Source: Stutzerimonas azotifigens DSM 17556
GTDB lineage: Bacteria; Pseudomonadota; Gammaproteobacteria; Pseudomonadales; Pseudomonadaceae
Reading direction: 5' to 3'
Length of the DNA: 64,000 bases
NCBI RefSeq assembly: GCF_000425625.1
Contig: NZ_KE384409.1
Location: 26,259 to 90,258, forward strand
The stretch's first letter is position 1; every line of letters starts with the position of its first letter. The notes below the pieces were generated by a model that saw only the letters and a program-made list of their open reading frames with translations, had not been told where the DNA came from and ran no database searches. The translations under genes were made by a program, and so were the position numbers. This document shows positions 20,001-28,431 of this stretch, piece after piece.

Positions 20001-21188
20001 ATGAAATTCGGCCTGCTTTGGCATTCCTTTTCATCCGGGAACCTGGGTGTCGGCGCACTGAGCATCTCCAACATGCTGCTCATCGACGAGGCCGCCCGGC
20101 GCAAGGGCATCACCCCCGAATTCCTCATCATCGGCTCCTCCGGCCCGTGCGATTACCCGCCGTCGATGGAGCGCTTCAACTACGAGTTCATCGAGTTCAA
20201 CGAGAAGAGCCTGCTGAAGAGCCCGCACAAGCTGATCAAGGCGATCGGCTCCTGCGACGCCATCTTCGACATCGGCGAAGGCGACAGCTTCTCCGACATC
20301 TACGGCAGCAAGCGGCTGATCAAGCTGCTGCTGAGCAAGGGCATGGCGCTGATGGGCCGCGTGCCGCTGATTCTCTCGCCGCAGACCATCGGCCCGTTCA
20401 AGTCCGACACCAACGCCAGGGCGGCCGCCTGGGTGATGAAGAAGAGCACCATGGTGTTCGCCCGCGACCACCAGTCCTTCGCGGTGCTCGAGCAGCTCGG
20501 CGTGCCGAACCGCGACGAAGTCATCGACGTCGCCTTCGCCCTGCCCTTCGAGCGCGCCAGCGAGATGCGCGCGCCCGGGCGGCTGGCGGTGGGCATCAGC
20601 GTCTCGGCGCTGCTGCACCATGGCGGCTACGAAGGCACCGCCAACCAGTTCGGCCTGCGCGCCGACTACAAGGCGCTGACCGACCAGCTGATCGAAGCCC
20701 TGCTCGGCCAGGGTCACGAGGTGCACCTGGTGCCGCACGTGATCCCGCTCGGCTTCCCCGCCGAGGACGACTTCGCCATCTCGCAGACACTGCAGCAGCG
20801 CCACCCGGCGCTGAAGCTGGCGCCGCGCTTCAAGGGCCCGGTCGAGGCCAAGTCCTACATCAGCGGGCTGGACTTCTTCATCGGCGCGCGCATGCACGCC
20901 ACCATCGGCGCCTTCTCCGCCGGCGTGCCGGTGGTGCCGCTGGCCTACAGCCGCAAGTTCGCCGGACTCTACGAGTCGCTGGACTACCACCGGGTGGTCG
21001 ACCTGAAGACCGAGACCACCGAAAGCGCGCTGCAGAAGGTGCTGGCGCATCTCGAGCAACGCGACCGGCTCAAGGCCGAGGTGGAGGCCAGCTCCGAGAT
21101 CATCCGGCGCAAGCTCGCCGCCTACAGCTACGCCCTCGAGGGCCTGATGACCTCGTTGCGGCAAGGCCAGCCTGCGTACCAGGAATAG
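20001..21188 (+). CDS. Polysaccharide pyruvyl transferase family protein
   Basis: A 395-residue cytoplasmic protein of the polysaccharide pyruvyl transferase family (WcaK, ExoV, CsaB), which transfers pyruvate from phosphoenolpyruvate to a sugar as a ketal. It opens with the typical MKFGLLWHSFSSGNLGVGALS (Asn-Leu-Gly region) and has SPQTIGPFKS, FARDHQSF, and the late SGLDFFIGARMHATIGAFSAGVPVVPLAYS, all diagnostic. The ATG at 20001 follows the GH5 stop closely and has GGAGTGA in front. Pyruvate would give the polymer negative charge. The acceptor sugar cannot be told. Confidence 0.9.
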   Translation: MKFGLLWHSFSSGNLGVGALSISNMLLIDEAARRKGITPEFLIIGSSGPCDYPPSMERFNYEFIEFNEKSLLKSPHKLIKAIGSCDAIFDIGEGDSFSDIYGSKRLIKLLLSKGMALMGRVPLILSPQTIGPFKSDTNARAAAWVMKKSTMVFARDHQSFAVLEQLGVPNRDEVIDVAFALPFERASEMRAPGRLAVGISVSALLHHGGYEGTANQFGLRADYKALTDQLIEALLGQGHEVHLVPHVIPLGFPAEDDFAISQTLQQRHPALKLAPRFKGPVEAKSYISGLDFFIGARMHATIGAFSAGVPVVPLAYSRKFAGLYESLDYHRVVDLKTETTESALQKVLAHLEQRDRLKAEVEASSEIIRRKLAAYSYALEGLMTSLRQGQPAYQE

Positions 21189-21190
21189 GC

Positions 21191-22468
21191 ATGCGCGACC
21201 ACGCCCTGATGGGAATCACCACCGCGGCCAGGACCGCGGTGGCGCTCGGCACCCTGCTCATCCTGGCGCGCACGCTGGGACCGAGCGACTTCGGCTTCCT
21301 TTCCATCGTCATCACCTGGTCGACCATCGTCGCGCTGGTGACCGACTACGGCTTCGGCATGCGCGCGTTGCGCGACATCGGCGCGGAGCGCGAACGGGCC
21401 GGGGAAATCATGTCCGCCAGCCTGGCGGCCAAGACCGCGCTGGTGGTGCCGGCCTGCCTGGTGCTGCTGCCGCTGATCCTGTTCGTTTTCGACCTGACCG
21501 CCACCGAGCGGGTCGCGGCGATCCTGTTCCTGCTCGGACAGCTGGCCTTCTCCTACGGCGACCTGACGCTGACAGTGTTCCGCAGCATCGGCCAGTTCCA
21601 CCGCGAAACCCGCATCGTGGTGGTCACCGCGCTGATCCATTTCGCGCTGATCGGGCTGGCCATCCTGCTGCACAACGACATCTTCGCCGTCGGCCTGGCA
21701 TTCCTCGTCTCGCGGCTGATCTATGCGGTCATGGCCCTGGGCGCGCTGTCACGCCTGGTGCAGCTGGGCGGCATCCTGCGCACGTCGCGCGCGGCGATCA
21801 CCGACCGCTTCCGCACCTCCACCAGCTTCGCGGTGGACAGCGGCGCGACCAACATCTTCGCCCAGCTGGACGTCATCCTCGTCAACCACCTGGCGGGCCG
21901 CGAGGCGGCGGGCATCTACTTCGCCGGTTCGCGGCTGCTGCAGGGCGCGGTGCCGTTCAGCGTGCTGCTGGCCAGCGTGCACATCCCGCGCTTCGCCCAC
22001 AAGCTGCACCACAACCTGCCCGGGCTGCTGCGCTACGGCGTGCGCATCCTCGGCGAATACGTGCTGATGGGGCTGGTCTTCGCCCTCGCCTTTTACTTCA
22101 TCGGCCCGCTGTTCACCGACCACTTCCTCGGCGCCGGGTATGCCGAGCTAAACACCCTGTGGCTGGCCTTCGCCTGCTTCACCGCCGCGCGCTTCGTCGC
22201 CGCCGGCCTCGGCGTGCAGCTGATGGCCCTCGGCACCGGCTTCCTGCGCACCTTCGGGATCATCGCCTCGGGCGTGATCACGGTGCTCTGCTACTGGCTG
22301 TTCATCCCCCGCTACGGCATCCAGGCGGCGCCCTGGGTGTCGACGCTGGGCATGGTCGTGCTGACCCTGATCTACGGGCTGGCGGTGGCGCGGATCTACC
22401 GCGGCCGCCGGCAGGCCGCCCCGCACCCCATTCAATCGACGGCCGACACCTCCGATGTCGGCGGCTAA
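21191..22468 (+). CDS. Oligosaccharide flippase (Wzx type)
   Basis: A 425-residue protein of the MATE/PST flippase group with about twelve membrane helices, which moves the lipid-linked repeat unit across the inner membrane. It opens ALMGITTAARTAVALGTLLILARTLGPSDFGFLSI, the standard start of Wzx proteins, and has the usual TNIFAQLDVILVNHLAG segment near the middle. Start at 21191 lies two nt after the previous stop with AGGAATAGG in front, so the two genes are coupled. The 3' end has a tail of ~25 polar residues. Confidence 0.93.
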   Translation: MRDHALMGITTAARTAVALGTLLILARTLGPSDFGFLSIVITWSTIVALVTDYGFGMRALRDIGAERERAGEIMSASLAAKTALVVPACLVLLPLILFVFDLTATERVAAILFLLGQLAFSYGDLTLTVFRSIGQFHRETRIVVVTALIHFALIGLAILLHNDIFAVGLAFLVSRLIYAVMALGALSRLVQLGGILRTSRAAITDRFRTSTSFAVDSGATNIFAQLDVILVNHLAGREAAGIYFAGSRLLQGAVPFSVLLASVHIPRFAHKLHHNLPGLLRYGVRILGEYVLMGLVFALAFYFIGPLFTDHFLGAGYAELNTLWLAFACFTAARFVAAGLGVQLMALGTGFLRTFGIIASGVITVLCYWLFIPRYGIQAAPWVSTLGMVVLTLIYGLAVARIYRGRRQAAPHPIQSTADTSDVGG

Positions 22469-22481
22469 AGGAAAGGCTCGA

Positions 22482-23732
22482 ATGAAAGAGTTACTCAATC
22501 GCGTGCTGAAGAACGACCTGTGCAGCGGCTGCGGGATGTGCAGCTCGCTCGCGGACGACGACGCGATCCGGATGCGCATCGGCGCCGACGGCTACCGGCG
22601 TCCGTTCCTCAACGCCGAGTACCGCGACAAGCCGGTGGCGGACAAGGCCACCACCGAGACCTTCGGCAAGTCCTGCCCGGCGCTGAACCTGGACATCCGC
22701 CCGTACAAGACCGAGCACTACCACCCCATCTGGGGCGAGGTGCTGGAAGCGCGCAAGGGCTACTCGACCGACGCGGAAATCCGCCGCGTGGGGTCCTCCG
22801 GCGGGGTGATCTCGGCGCTGGCGCAATACTGCCTGGACAGGGGCCTGGTCGACGGGGTGATCCAGATCCAGGCGTCCGACAGGGACCCGCTGGAAAACGT
22901 CGCGGTCATCAGCCGTTCGCGCAACAACATCATCGCGTCCTCGGGTTCGCGCTACGCCCCCGCCTCGCCCGCCGAGGCGCTGAAATGGGTGGCGATGTCC
23001 ACCGAGAAATACCTGTTCATCGGCAAGCCCTGCGACGTCGGCGCGGTCCGCCAGCTGCAGGCGCACAACCCGCGGCTGAAGGCCAACATCCCCTACATCG
23101 TCTCGTTCATGTGCGCCGGCACGCCGAGCCTCGCCGGCACCCACCAGGTGCTGGAAAAGCTCGGCGTGGCGCGCGACGAGGTGACCGCCTTCCGCTACCG
23201 CGGCGATGGCTGGCCGGGGCTGACCAAGGCCACGCTGAAGAACGGCGAAGAGAAGACCATGACCTACAACGACTCCTGGGGAAAGGTGCTCAACCGGCAC
23301 CTGCAGACACGCTGCAAGATCTGCCCCGACGGCATCGGCGAGTTCGCCGACATCGTCTGCGCAGACGGCTGGGAGGGCGATGACAAGGGATATCCATCAT
23401 TCGAAGAGCGCGAAGGAAACTCTCTGATCCTGATTCGCTCTGAAGTGGGTCGCGAGCTGTTTCGCAACGCAGAGGCCGATGGCGTGGTCAAAAGCGAGAG
23501 TTTCGATACCGAAGGCATCTTTGCCATCCAGCCGTTCCAGTACTACCGCCGGACCACCATCCTCCCGCGGTTGCTGGCGATGAAGGTGCTGCTGCTGAAG
23601 ACGCCGAGCTACAAGGGCTTCGAGCTCGGCAAGGGGATGCGTCGCATCGGGCTGTACCAGAGCTTCAAGGCGTTCACCGGCCTGCTGGTGCGGCGCAAGA
23701 AGATCAAGCAGCGCACGCTGGAAACGGCGTGA
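22482..23732 (+). CDS. FrhB-like (coenzyme F420 hydrogenase beta-subunit family) Fe-S protein
   Basis: A 416-residue protein with an N-terminal ferredoxin-like cysteine set (LCSGCGMC, residues ~13-20) and the FrhB/FdhB N- and C-terminal domains. RRVGSSGGVISALAQYCLDR near residue 105 and FIGKPCDVGAVRQL near 185 are conserved, with further Cys in CKICPDGIGEFADIVCADGW. In methanogens the family handles F420 and flavin; in polysaccharide clusters its job is unknown, but it is often beside pyruvyl transferases. The ATG at 22482 with AAAGGA in front fits better than an earlier in-frame ATG inside the flippase gene. A ~130-nt patch around 23385-23520 has unlike codon use. Confidence 0.88.
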   Translation: MKELLNRVLKNDLCSGCGMCSSLADDDAIRMRIGADGYRRPFLNAEYRDKPVADKATTETFGKSCPALNLDIRPYKTEHYHPIWGEVLEARKGYSTDAEIRRVGSSGGVISALAQYCLDRGLVDGVIQIQASDRDPLENVAVISRSRNNIIASSGSRYAPASPAEALKWVAMSTEKYLFIGKPCDVGAVRQLQAHNPRLKANIPYIVSFMCAGTPSLAGTHQVLEKLGVARDEVTAFRYRGDGWPGLTKATLKNGEEKTMTYNDSWGKVLNRHLQTRCKICPDGIGEFADIVCADGWEGDDKGYPSFEEREGNSLILIRSEVGRELFRNAEADGVVKSESFDTEGIFAIQPFQYYRRTTILPRLLAMKVLLLKTPSYKGFELGKGMRRIGLYQSFKAFTGLLVRRKKIKQRTLETA

Positions 23733-23781
23733 CCGTGCGCAACGCTCAGGGAACCACGACTAGGGATTCAGGTTGGATGCG

Positions 23782-25038
23782 ATGAGCAGTTTTTCTTCCA
23801 GATTCTTCTTCCTTCCGCTTCTGGTGCTGGCGATCGTCCTGCACTTTTCCGTCTTCGGCGAAAGCCCGCACAACCCCTATGGCCTGAAAGGGATCAACGA
23901 GGCGTATCTGGCGATCTGCCTCGCCTTCACCCTGCTGCTGGTGCTGTCGTCCACCGAGGAGGCTCCGCGCGAGTTCCGCATCCTCATCTACTACTGCGTC
24001 TACAGCATCTTCGTATTCACCTTCCTGCCCGCTGTGTTCGCCAAGTACACCTACGGGCAGCCGATCGCCTACGGGCTCATCGAGGAACGGCGGGTGATGT
24101 TCTCGCTCGGCTTCGCGCCGCTGCTGTTCCTTGGCAAGCGGGTCACCCCGCTGCAGTTCGAGCGCGGTCTGCTGTATGCCGCGCTGATCGCCGCCTTCCT
24201 GTCGTGGTGCTTCAAGTTCGGGGTGATCCCGGACATGCGCACCGAGGTGCGTTCCGACGACCGTCCGGACCGCTCCACCATCGGCCCGCTGCTGCTGTGC
24301 ATCGCCTACTTCTACTGCATCCAGGTGTGGTCGAAGGGCGCCTCGCCCATCGATGGCGGCAAGCGCAGCAAGAACTTCTTCCTGCTGGTCGCGGCGATCC
24401 TGCTGCTGACCCTGGTGTTCGCCACCCAGACCCGCCAGCTGATCGTGCTGTGCCTGGCCTTCACCCTGTTCTGCCTGCGCGCCAAGGCGATCCTGTGGGC
24501 CGCCAGCCTGTCGATCCTGCTGTCGCCGTTCTACTTCTATCCGAGCCTGCTGGAAGTGCTCGGCTTCAACGCCGACTTCTACGACAGCACGCTGGAAGGC
24601 GACATCGACGAAGGCGTGCGGCCGATAACCATCAACACCATCTTCAGCCATCTGCACGTGGTGAACTGGCTGCCCAGCGGATCGCTGTCGCTGCTTTGGC
24701 AGGACGGCTTCGTCCCCTACTTCGGCGAGCACTTCTTCCTGTCCGACGTGGGCATCTTCGGCACCCTGTTCCGCTTCGGCTTCCTCACCTTCCTGATTCT
24801 CCCGGTGACCCTGTTCGTCTATCACCGGATCGCCAAGACCATTGCCAGCGACATGAGCTTCATCTACCCGGCGGTACTCGCCATGTTCGTCATCTGGCCG
24901 CTCAACGGCCTGATGGAATACGCGCAATCGATGTTCGCCATGTTGTTCGTCATTCACTCACTCAAGGCTCGTCACCTTCGCAGGCAGGAATATATCCATG
25001 AACGTCGCGCTTATTCTCAACTACAAGGCAGCTACTGA
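23782..25038 (+). CDS. O-antigen-polymerase-like membrane protein (probable Wzy)
   Basis: A 418-residue protein with about ten to twelve hydrophobic helices and one larger periplasmic loop near residues 265-320 (VLGFNADFYDSTLEGDIDEG onward), the layout of Wzy polymerases and WaaL ligases, which are very divergent in sequence. Within the locus it is the only candidate for the polymerase joining repeat units at the periplasmic face. I chose ATG 23782; a TTG at 23773 is possible. Its end overlaps the next gene by 41 nt. The C-terminal tail is short and basic. Confidence 0.8.
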   Translation: MSSFSSRFFFLPLLVLAIVLHFSVFGESPHNPYGLKGINEAYLAICLAFTLLLVLSSTEEAPREFRILIYYCVYSIFVFTFLPAVFAKYTYGQPIAYGLIEERRVMFSLGFAPLLFLGKRVTPLQFERGLLYAALIAAFLSWCFKFGVIPDMRTEVRSDDRPDRSTIGPLLLCIAYFYCIQVWSKGASPIDGGKRSKNFFLLVAAILLLTLVFATQTRQLIVLCLAFTLFCLRAKAILWAASLSILLSPFYFYPSLLEVLGFNADFYDSTLEGDIDEGVRPITINTIFSHLHVVNWLPSGSLSLLWQDGFVPYFGEHFFLSDVGIFGTLFRFGFLTFLILPVTLFVYHRIAKTIASDMSFIYPAVLAMFVIWPLNGLMEYAQSMFAMLFVIHSLKARHLRRQEYIHERRAYSQLQGSY

Positions 25039-25879
25039 GACCGTCAGTTGCGCCGAGAGCCTGCTCGCTCACTGCCCGGCGCTGGACCATGTGGTGATCG
25101 TCGACAACGACTCGCAGGACGGCTCGGTCGAGGCCCTGAAGGCTTGGCGTGAGGCCAAGGAGCCCACGCGCGCCACCGTGCTCGCCAACCCGGAGAACAA
25201 CGGCTATGCCGGCGGCAACAACTTCGGCCTGCGCTGGGCGCTGGAGCACCTGGACGTCGAATACTTCTGGGTGGTCAACAACGACACCTACGTCGACTCC
25301 GACGCCTTCCAGCCACTGCTCGAGGCGCTGCGCGAGAATGATCGCCAGTTCGTCGGCTCCGCGGTGCTCAGCTCCGACAGCGGCAAGCTCGAATGCTTCG
25401 GCGGCGGCAAGCTCTATCCGCTGCTCGGCAAGGCCCGGCTGCTGGGCAAGGGGCAGACGGTCGAGGAGGTGCTGGCCACCGGCGAGCAGCCCGATTACGT
25501 GATGGGTTGCAGCCTGGCGTTCTCCGCCGCGCTGATCGAACGGGTCGGCATGATGGACGAGACCTACTTCATGTACTCCGAGGAAGTGGACTGGCAGTTC
25601 CGCGCGCGCCGGCACGGCGTGGGCATTCGCGTGGTTCCGCAGAGCCGCGTGTACCACTACGGTTCGCTCGCCTCCAACGGCGGCCGTTCGGCCTTCTACC
25701 ACTACTACCGCAACCGCGCGGCCACCCGCTTCAACAAGCGCTTCTACGGCCCTGCGTTCGCGCTCGCTTCGGCCTGCTTCCTGTCGGCGATCACGGTCGC
25801 CAAGGAAATCCGTCACCCCGCCCTTGCCTGGTCAGGCATCAAGGGTGCTTTCAAGGGAGTAACGATGAGTGTCAAGTGA
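24998..25879 (+). CDS. Family 2 glycosyltransferase (rhamnosyltransferase-like)
   Basis: A 293-residue GT-A fold enzyme. The N-terminus VALILNYKAATETVSCAESLL, the VIVDNDSQDGS strand, NPENNGYAGGNNFG near residue 65 and VVNNDTYVDSDAF (the metal-binding DxD-like element) are typical of the WbbL-type GT2 group, many of which add rhamnose from dTDP-rhamnose. A hydrophobic segment near the C-terminus (residues ~253-270) may touch the membrane. It starts inside the wzy-like gene, 41 nt before its stop, with AGGCAGGAA as ribosome-binding site. It overlaps the next gene by 11 nt. Sugar specificity is a guess. Confidence 0.9.
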   Translation: MNVALILNYKAATETVSCAESLLAHCPALDHVVIVDNDSQDGSVEALKAWREAKEPTRATVLANPENNGYAGGNNFGLRWALEHLDVEYFWVVNNDTYVDSDAFQPLLEALRENDRQFVGSAVLSSDSGKLECFGGGKLYPLLGKARLLGKGQTVEEVLATGEQPDYVMGCSLAFSAALIERVGMMDETYFMYSEEVDWQFRARRHGVGIRVVPQSRVYHYGSLASNGGRSAFYHYYRNRAATRFNKRFYGPAFALASACFLSAITVAKEIRHPALAWSGIKGAFKGVTMSVK

Positions 25880-26636
25880 GACCAACCAGGCATTCGGCGT
25901 CCGGTTCTATACCGGCACGAAACAGGCGCTGCTCGCCAGCATCCGCGACGGCGTTCGACAGCCCTACTCCTTCGTGGTGACACCCAACGTGGACCACCTG
26001 GTGCTGCTGCAGCGCGATCCGGGCTTCCAGGAAGCCTACGCCCGGGCACGCGTGCGGATCTGCGACAGCCGGATCCTCATGCCCCTGCTCCACTCGCTCG
26101 GCGTGGAGGTCGAGGAGGTCATTCCCGGCAGCGACCTGACCGTCGACCTGCTGCGCTGGGCCGACCGCGAGAACTGGCAGCTCGTGCTGATCGGCTCGCG
26201 CGAGTCCGAATACCGCAAGCTGCAGGCGCTGTACCCGGGCATCCGCATTCACCACTACGACCCGCCGATGGGCTTCATCGACAAGCCCGAGGAGGTCGAG
26301 CGCTGCCTGGCGTTCGTGCGCGAACACCCCTCCGAGCTGGTGTTTTACGCCGTCGGCGCGCCTCGCCAGGAAATCCTCGCCAGCCGCATCGCGCCGCACG
26401 AGCGTACCGGCATGGGCTTCTGCATCGGCGCCTCGATCTCGTTCGCCACCGGCAGCATCCGCCGGGCCCCGCTGTGGATGCAGAAGGCGCGCCTGGAATG
26501 GCTGCACCGGATGCTCTCCGAGCCGCGACGGCTGGTGAAGCGCTACCTGCAGGACGCGCTGTTCATCGTGCCGGCCTACCTGCGCGAGCGGAGCGGCAAG
26601 CAGCACAAGGGCAAGCCGGTGAAGCAGGACAGCTGA
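25869..26636 (+). CDS. WecG/TagA/CpsF family glycosyltransferase (GT26, GumM-like)
   Basis: A 255-residue GT26 enzyme. The conserved parts are FVVTPNVDHLVLLQRDPGF, ARVRICDSRILMPLLH, VIPGSDLTVDLL and GAPRQEIL. Family members act early on undecaprenyl-PP-sugar: TagA and WecG add ManNAc or ManNAcA, GumM of xanthan adds glucose beta-1,4 to glucose. Start is GTG 25869, overlapping the GT2 gene by 11 nt with AAGGGAG in front; the nearby ATG at 25865 is in the other frame. As only two non-initiating transferases exist here, this one probably adds the second sugar. Confidence 0.9.
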   Translation: MSSETNQAFGVRFYTGTKQALLASIRDGVRQPYSFVVTPNVDHLVLLQRDPGFQEAYARARVRICDSRILMPLLHSLGVEVEEVIPGSDLTVDLLRWADRENWQLVLIGSRESEYRKLQALYPGIRIHHYDPPMGFIDKPEEVERCLAFVREHPSELVFYAVGAPRQEILASRIAPHERTGMGFCIGASISFATGSIRRAPLWMQKARLEWLHRMLSEPRRLVKRYLQDALFIVPAYLRERSGKQHKGKPVKQDS

Positions 26637-27062
26637 GCCGGCGAAGCGAAACAGCGCGACAGGCGGCAGGCCCCGTGAACCCTGCGCTGCACGGGCGGTC
26701 TATGCATTCTGTCAGCGGTCAATTCAATGGCAATTGGATATTGCCTTGATGCAGCGACCTGAGGCTCGGGCCCTGCCCCCTCGGTGCTGAACGACCCGCG
26801 AGGGACGGATGGGGAACACTCAGCGGCCCGAAGGCAGCAGGGATGCAACGCAGCCGGAATCTCGGTTCCTCTGCGGCGAGGCCTGGCCAGCTGGATATAA
26901 CAAATCAGAAGGAGAACACATATTGGCTTCCGATGACTTTGGGCAGCCGTTCCGGCCGGTAACGACCGCAACCCGGTTCCTGGCCCGGCCCATTCGCCTC
27001 TCGAGCAGGGCCCTCCCGCGCTCGAGCTTCCAACAGAACAACCTTACTCAAGGATGAAACAC
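26637..27062 (+). promoter_or_regulatory. 426-nt leader region before the wza-like gene
   Basis: This gap separates wecG-like and wza-like genes and is the largest in the locus. It contains a perfect dyad GGCAAT-N5-ATTGCC (26729-26745), extended by CAA/TTG with one bulged base, which could be a regulator site; a weak AlgU-like GAACCC-N16-TCTAT (26677-26703); TATAAC (26896-26901) as a possible -10; and a small frame with a strong ribosome-binding site (26923-27057). This suggests separate control of the exporter. All by eye. Confidence 0.4.
26923..27057 (+). CDS. Possible 44-residue leader ORF before the wza-like gene
   Basis: A very good Shine-Dalgarno (AGAAGGAGA, 26907-26915) lies eight nt before a TTG at 26923. 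The frame it opens runs 44 codons (MASDDFGQPFRPV...) to TGA at 27055-27057, five nt before the chosen wza-like ATG. An ATT at 26922 and no ATG are the alternatives, so the start is weak even though the binding site is strong. The peptide is Arg-rich in its second half and unlike anything I know. It could serve translational coupling or attenuation. Confidence 0.3.
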   Translation: MASDDFGQPFRPVTTATRFLARPIRLSSRALPRSSFQQNNLTQG

Positions 27063-28163
27063 ATGAAAGCACTCTTCGCTCTGACCGTTGCCTCTGCCAT
27101 TACCCTGCAGGGTTGCGCCTTCGCCCCCGGCCAGTACCTCGACCCGGACGAGTTCAAGGACGGCGCGACCGCCGAAGACGGCACCGTCCAGCTGGTCAGC
27201 ATCACTCCCGAGATGCTCAAGGACCAGACCGTGGACCGCATGGGCGCCACCGCCAGGCAGGAGCTCCTGTCCTACAAGCCCACCGACTACCGCATCGGTG
27301 CCAACGACCTGCTGTACATCACCGTCTGGGATCACCCGGAACTGACCGCGCCCTCTGGCCCGCAGCAGCAGCTGGACGCCAACGGTCGCCTGGTCCGCCC
27401 CGACGGCACCCTGTTCTATCCCTACATCGGCAACGTCCGGGCCGCCGGCATGACCATCGAGGAGCTTCGCTCGACCATCGCCAGCCGCCTGCGCAGCTAC
27501 ATCGACAGCCCGCAGGTCGACGTCTCCATCCTGCGTTTCGGCAGCCAGCGCGTGGTGCTCAGCGGTGCGTTCAACACCGCCGGGGAAGTCCCGGTCACCA
27601 CCGCGCCGATGACCATCACCCAGGCCCTCGGCCAGGCCGGTGTGTCCACCGCCGATGCCGACCTGACCGGCCTGACGCTCAAGCGCGACGGCAAGGAATA
27701 CCTGCTCGACATCGACTCGCTGAACCGCCCGGATTCCTGGCTGCACCAGGTCTACCTGAAGGACGGCGACCAGCTGCACCTGCCCTACAACGACCAGCGC
27801 AAGGTCTACGTCCTGGGTGAGGTGATGATGCCGCAGGCACTGTCCTTCAAGACCACCGCCATGAACCTGATGGACGCCATCGGCACCTCCGGCGGCCTGC
27901 GCCAGGAAACCGCCGACGGCGAAGCGGTGTACGTCATCCGCGGTGCGCAGAACATCGCCAACGAGCCGGCGACCGTGTTCCAGCTCAACGCCAAGTCGCC
28001 GACCGCGTTCGCGCTGGCCAAGCACTTCCCGCTCCATCCGCAGGACGTGGTGTTCGTCGGTCCGGCCAACATCACCCGTTGGAACCGCTTCATCAGCCAG
28101 CTGCTGCCGTCGGCCAGCATCGTCGGCACCGGTGCGGCAGCGGACTACAACCTCTCGCGCTAA
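27063..28163 (+). CDS. Polysaccharide export lipoprotein (Wza/OPX family)
   Basis: A 366-residue outer-membrane exporter of the Wza type, through which the finished polymer leaves the cell. The lipoprotein signal is MKALFALTVASAITLQGC with Cys18 in LQGC. The poly-export domain (YRIGANDLLYITVWDHPEL, near residue 75) and SLBB-like ring domains follow (RVVLSGAFNTAGEVPVT; KVYVLGEVMMPQAL), and the C-terminus (ITRWNRFISQLLPS) fits the amphipathic helix that forms the pore. ATG 27063 has AAGGA at good spacing; the ATG at 27054 is nine nt earlier with the site too close. It partners the Wzc-like protein 8 kb upstream. Confidence 0.95.
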   Translation: MKALFALTVASAITLQGCAFAPGQYLDPDEFKDGATAEDGTVQLVSITPEMLKDQTVDRMGATARQELLSYKPTDYRIGANDLLYITVWDHPELTAPSGPQQQLDANGRLVRPDGTLFYPYIGNVRAAGMTIEELRSTIASRLRSYIDSPQVDVSILRFGSQRVVLSGAFNTAGEVPVTTAPMTITQALGQAGVSTADADLTGLTLKRDGKEYLLDIDSLNRPDSWLHQVYLKDGDQLHLPYNDQRKVYVLGEVMMPQALSFKTTAMNLMDAIGTSGGLRQETADGEAVYVIRGAQNIANEPATVFQLNAKSPTAFALAKHFPLHPQDVVFVGPANITRWNRFISQLLPSASIVGTGAAADYNLSR

Positions 28164-28187
28164 GCAACAACGGCTTCGTCCCGACAA

Positions 28188-28222
28188 CCGGCATGCCGCA
28201 CTCGCAAGAGTCGGCATGCCGG
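28188..28222 (+). terminator. Strong hairpin with GCAA tetraloop after the wza-like gene
   Basis: CCGGCATGCCG (28188-28198) pairs perfectly with CGGCATGCCGG (28212-28222); after one bulged C, ACTC/GAGT closes a GCAA loop of the GNRA type. No T tract follows, so it may act as an RNA-stabilising or partial terminator element. The rest of the 268-nt gap before the VanZ-like gene shows nothing recognisable. Confidence 0.55.
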
Positions 28223-28431
28223 GGGACGCTGCGTGTCGGCAGCCGGCGTTGGCCTGGCTGTCGTGATCGAACGGAATTCGAAGGCCAGCGCTGTCGCTGG
28301 CCGATTCGTAGGGCATGCTCGACAGGGCGTTCGCGCCAGGGCGTGAGCACTGACGGATTCGGCGCCAAGCGGCGCCGTCGTCAGCCCCACGGAAACGGTT
28401 ACAGGGTTACAACCGGCGGAGCGAGCCTTAC

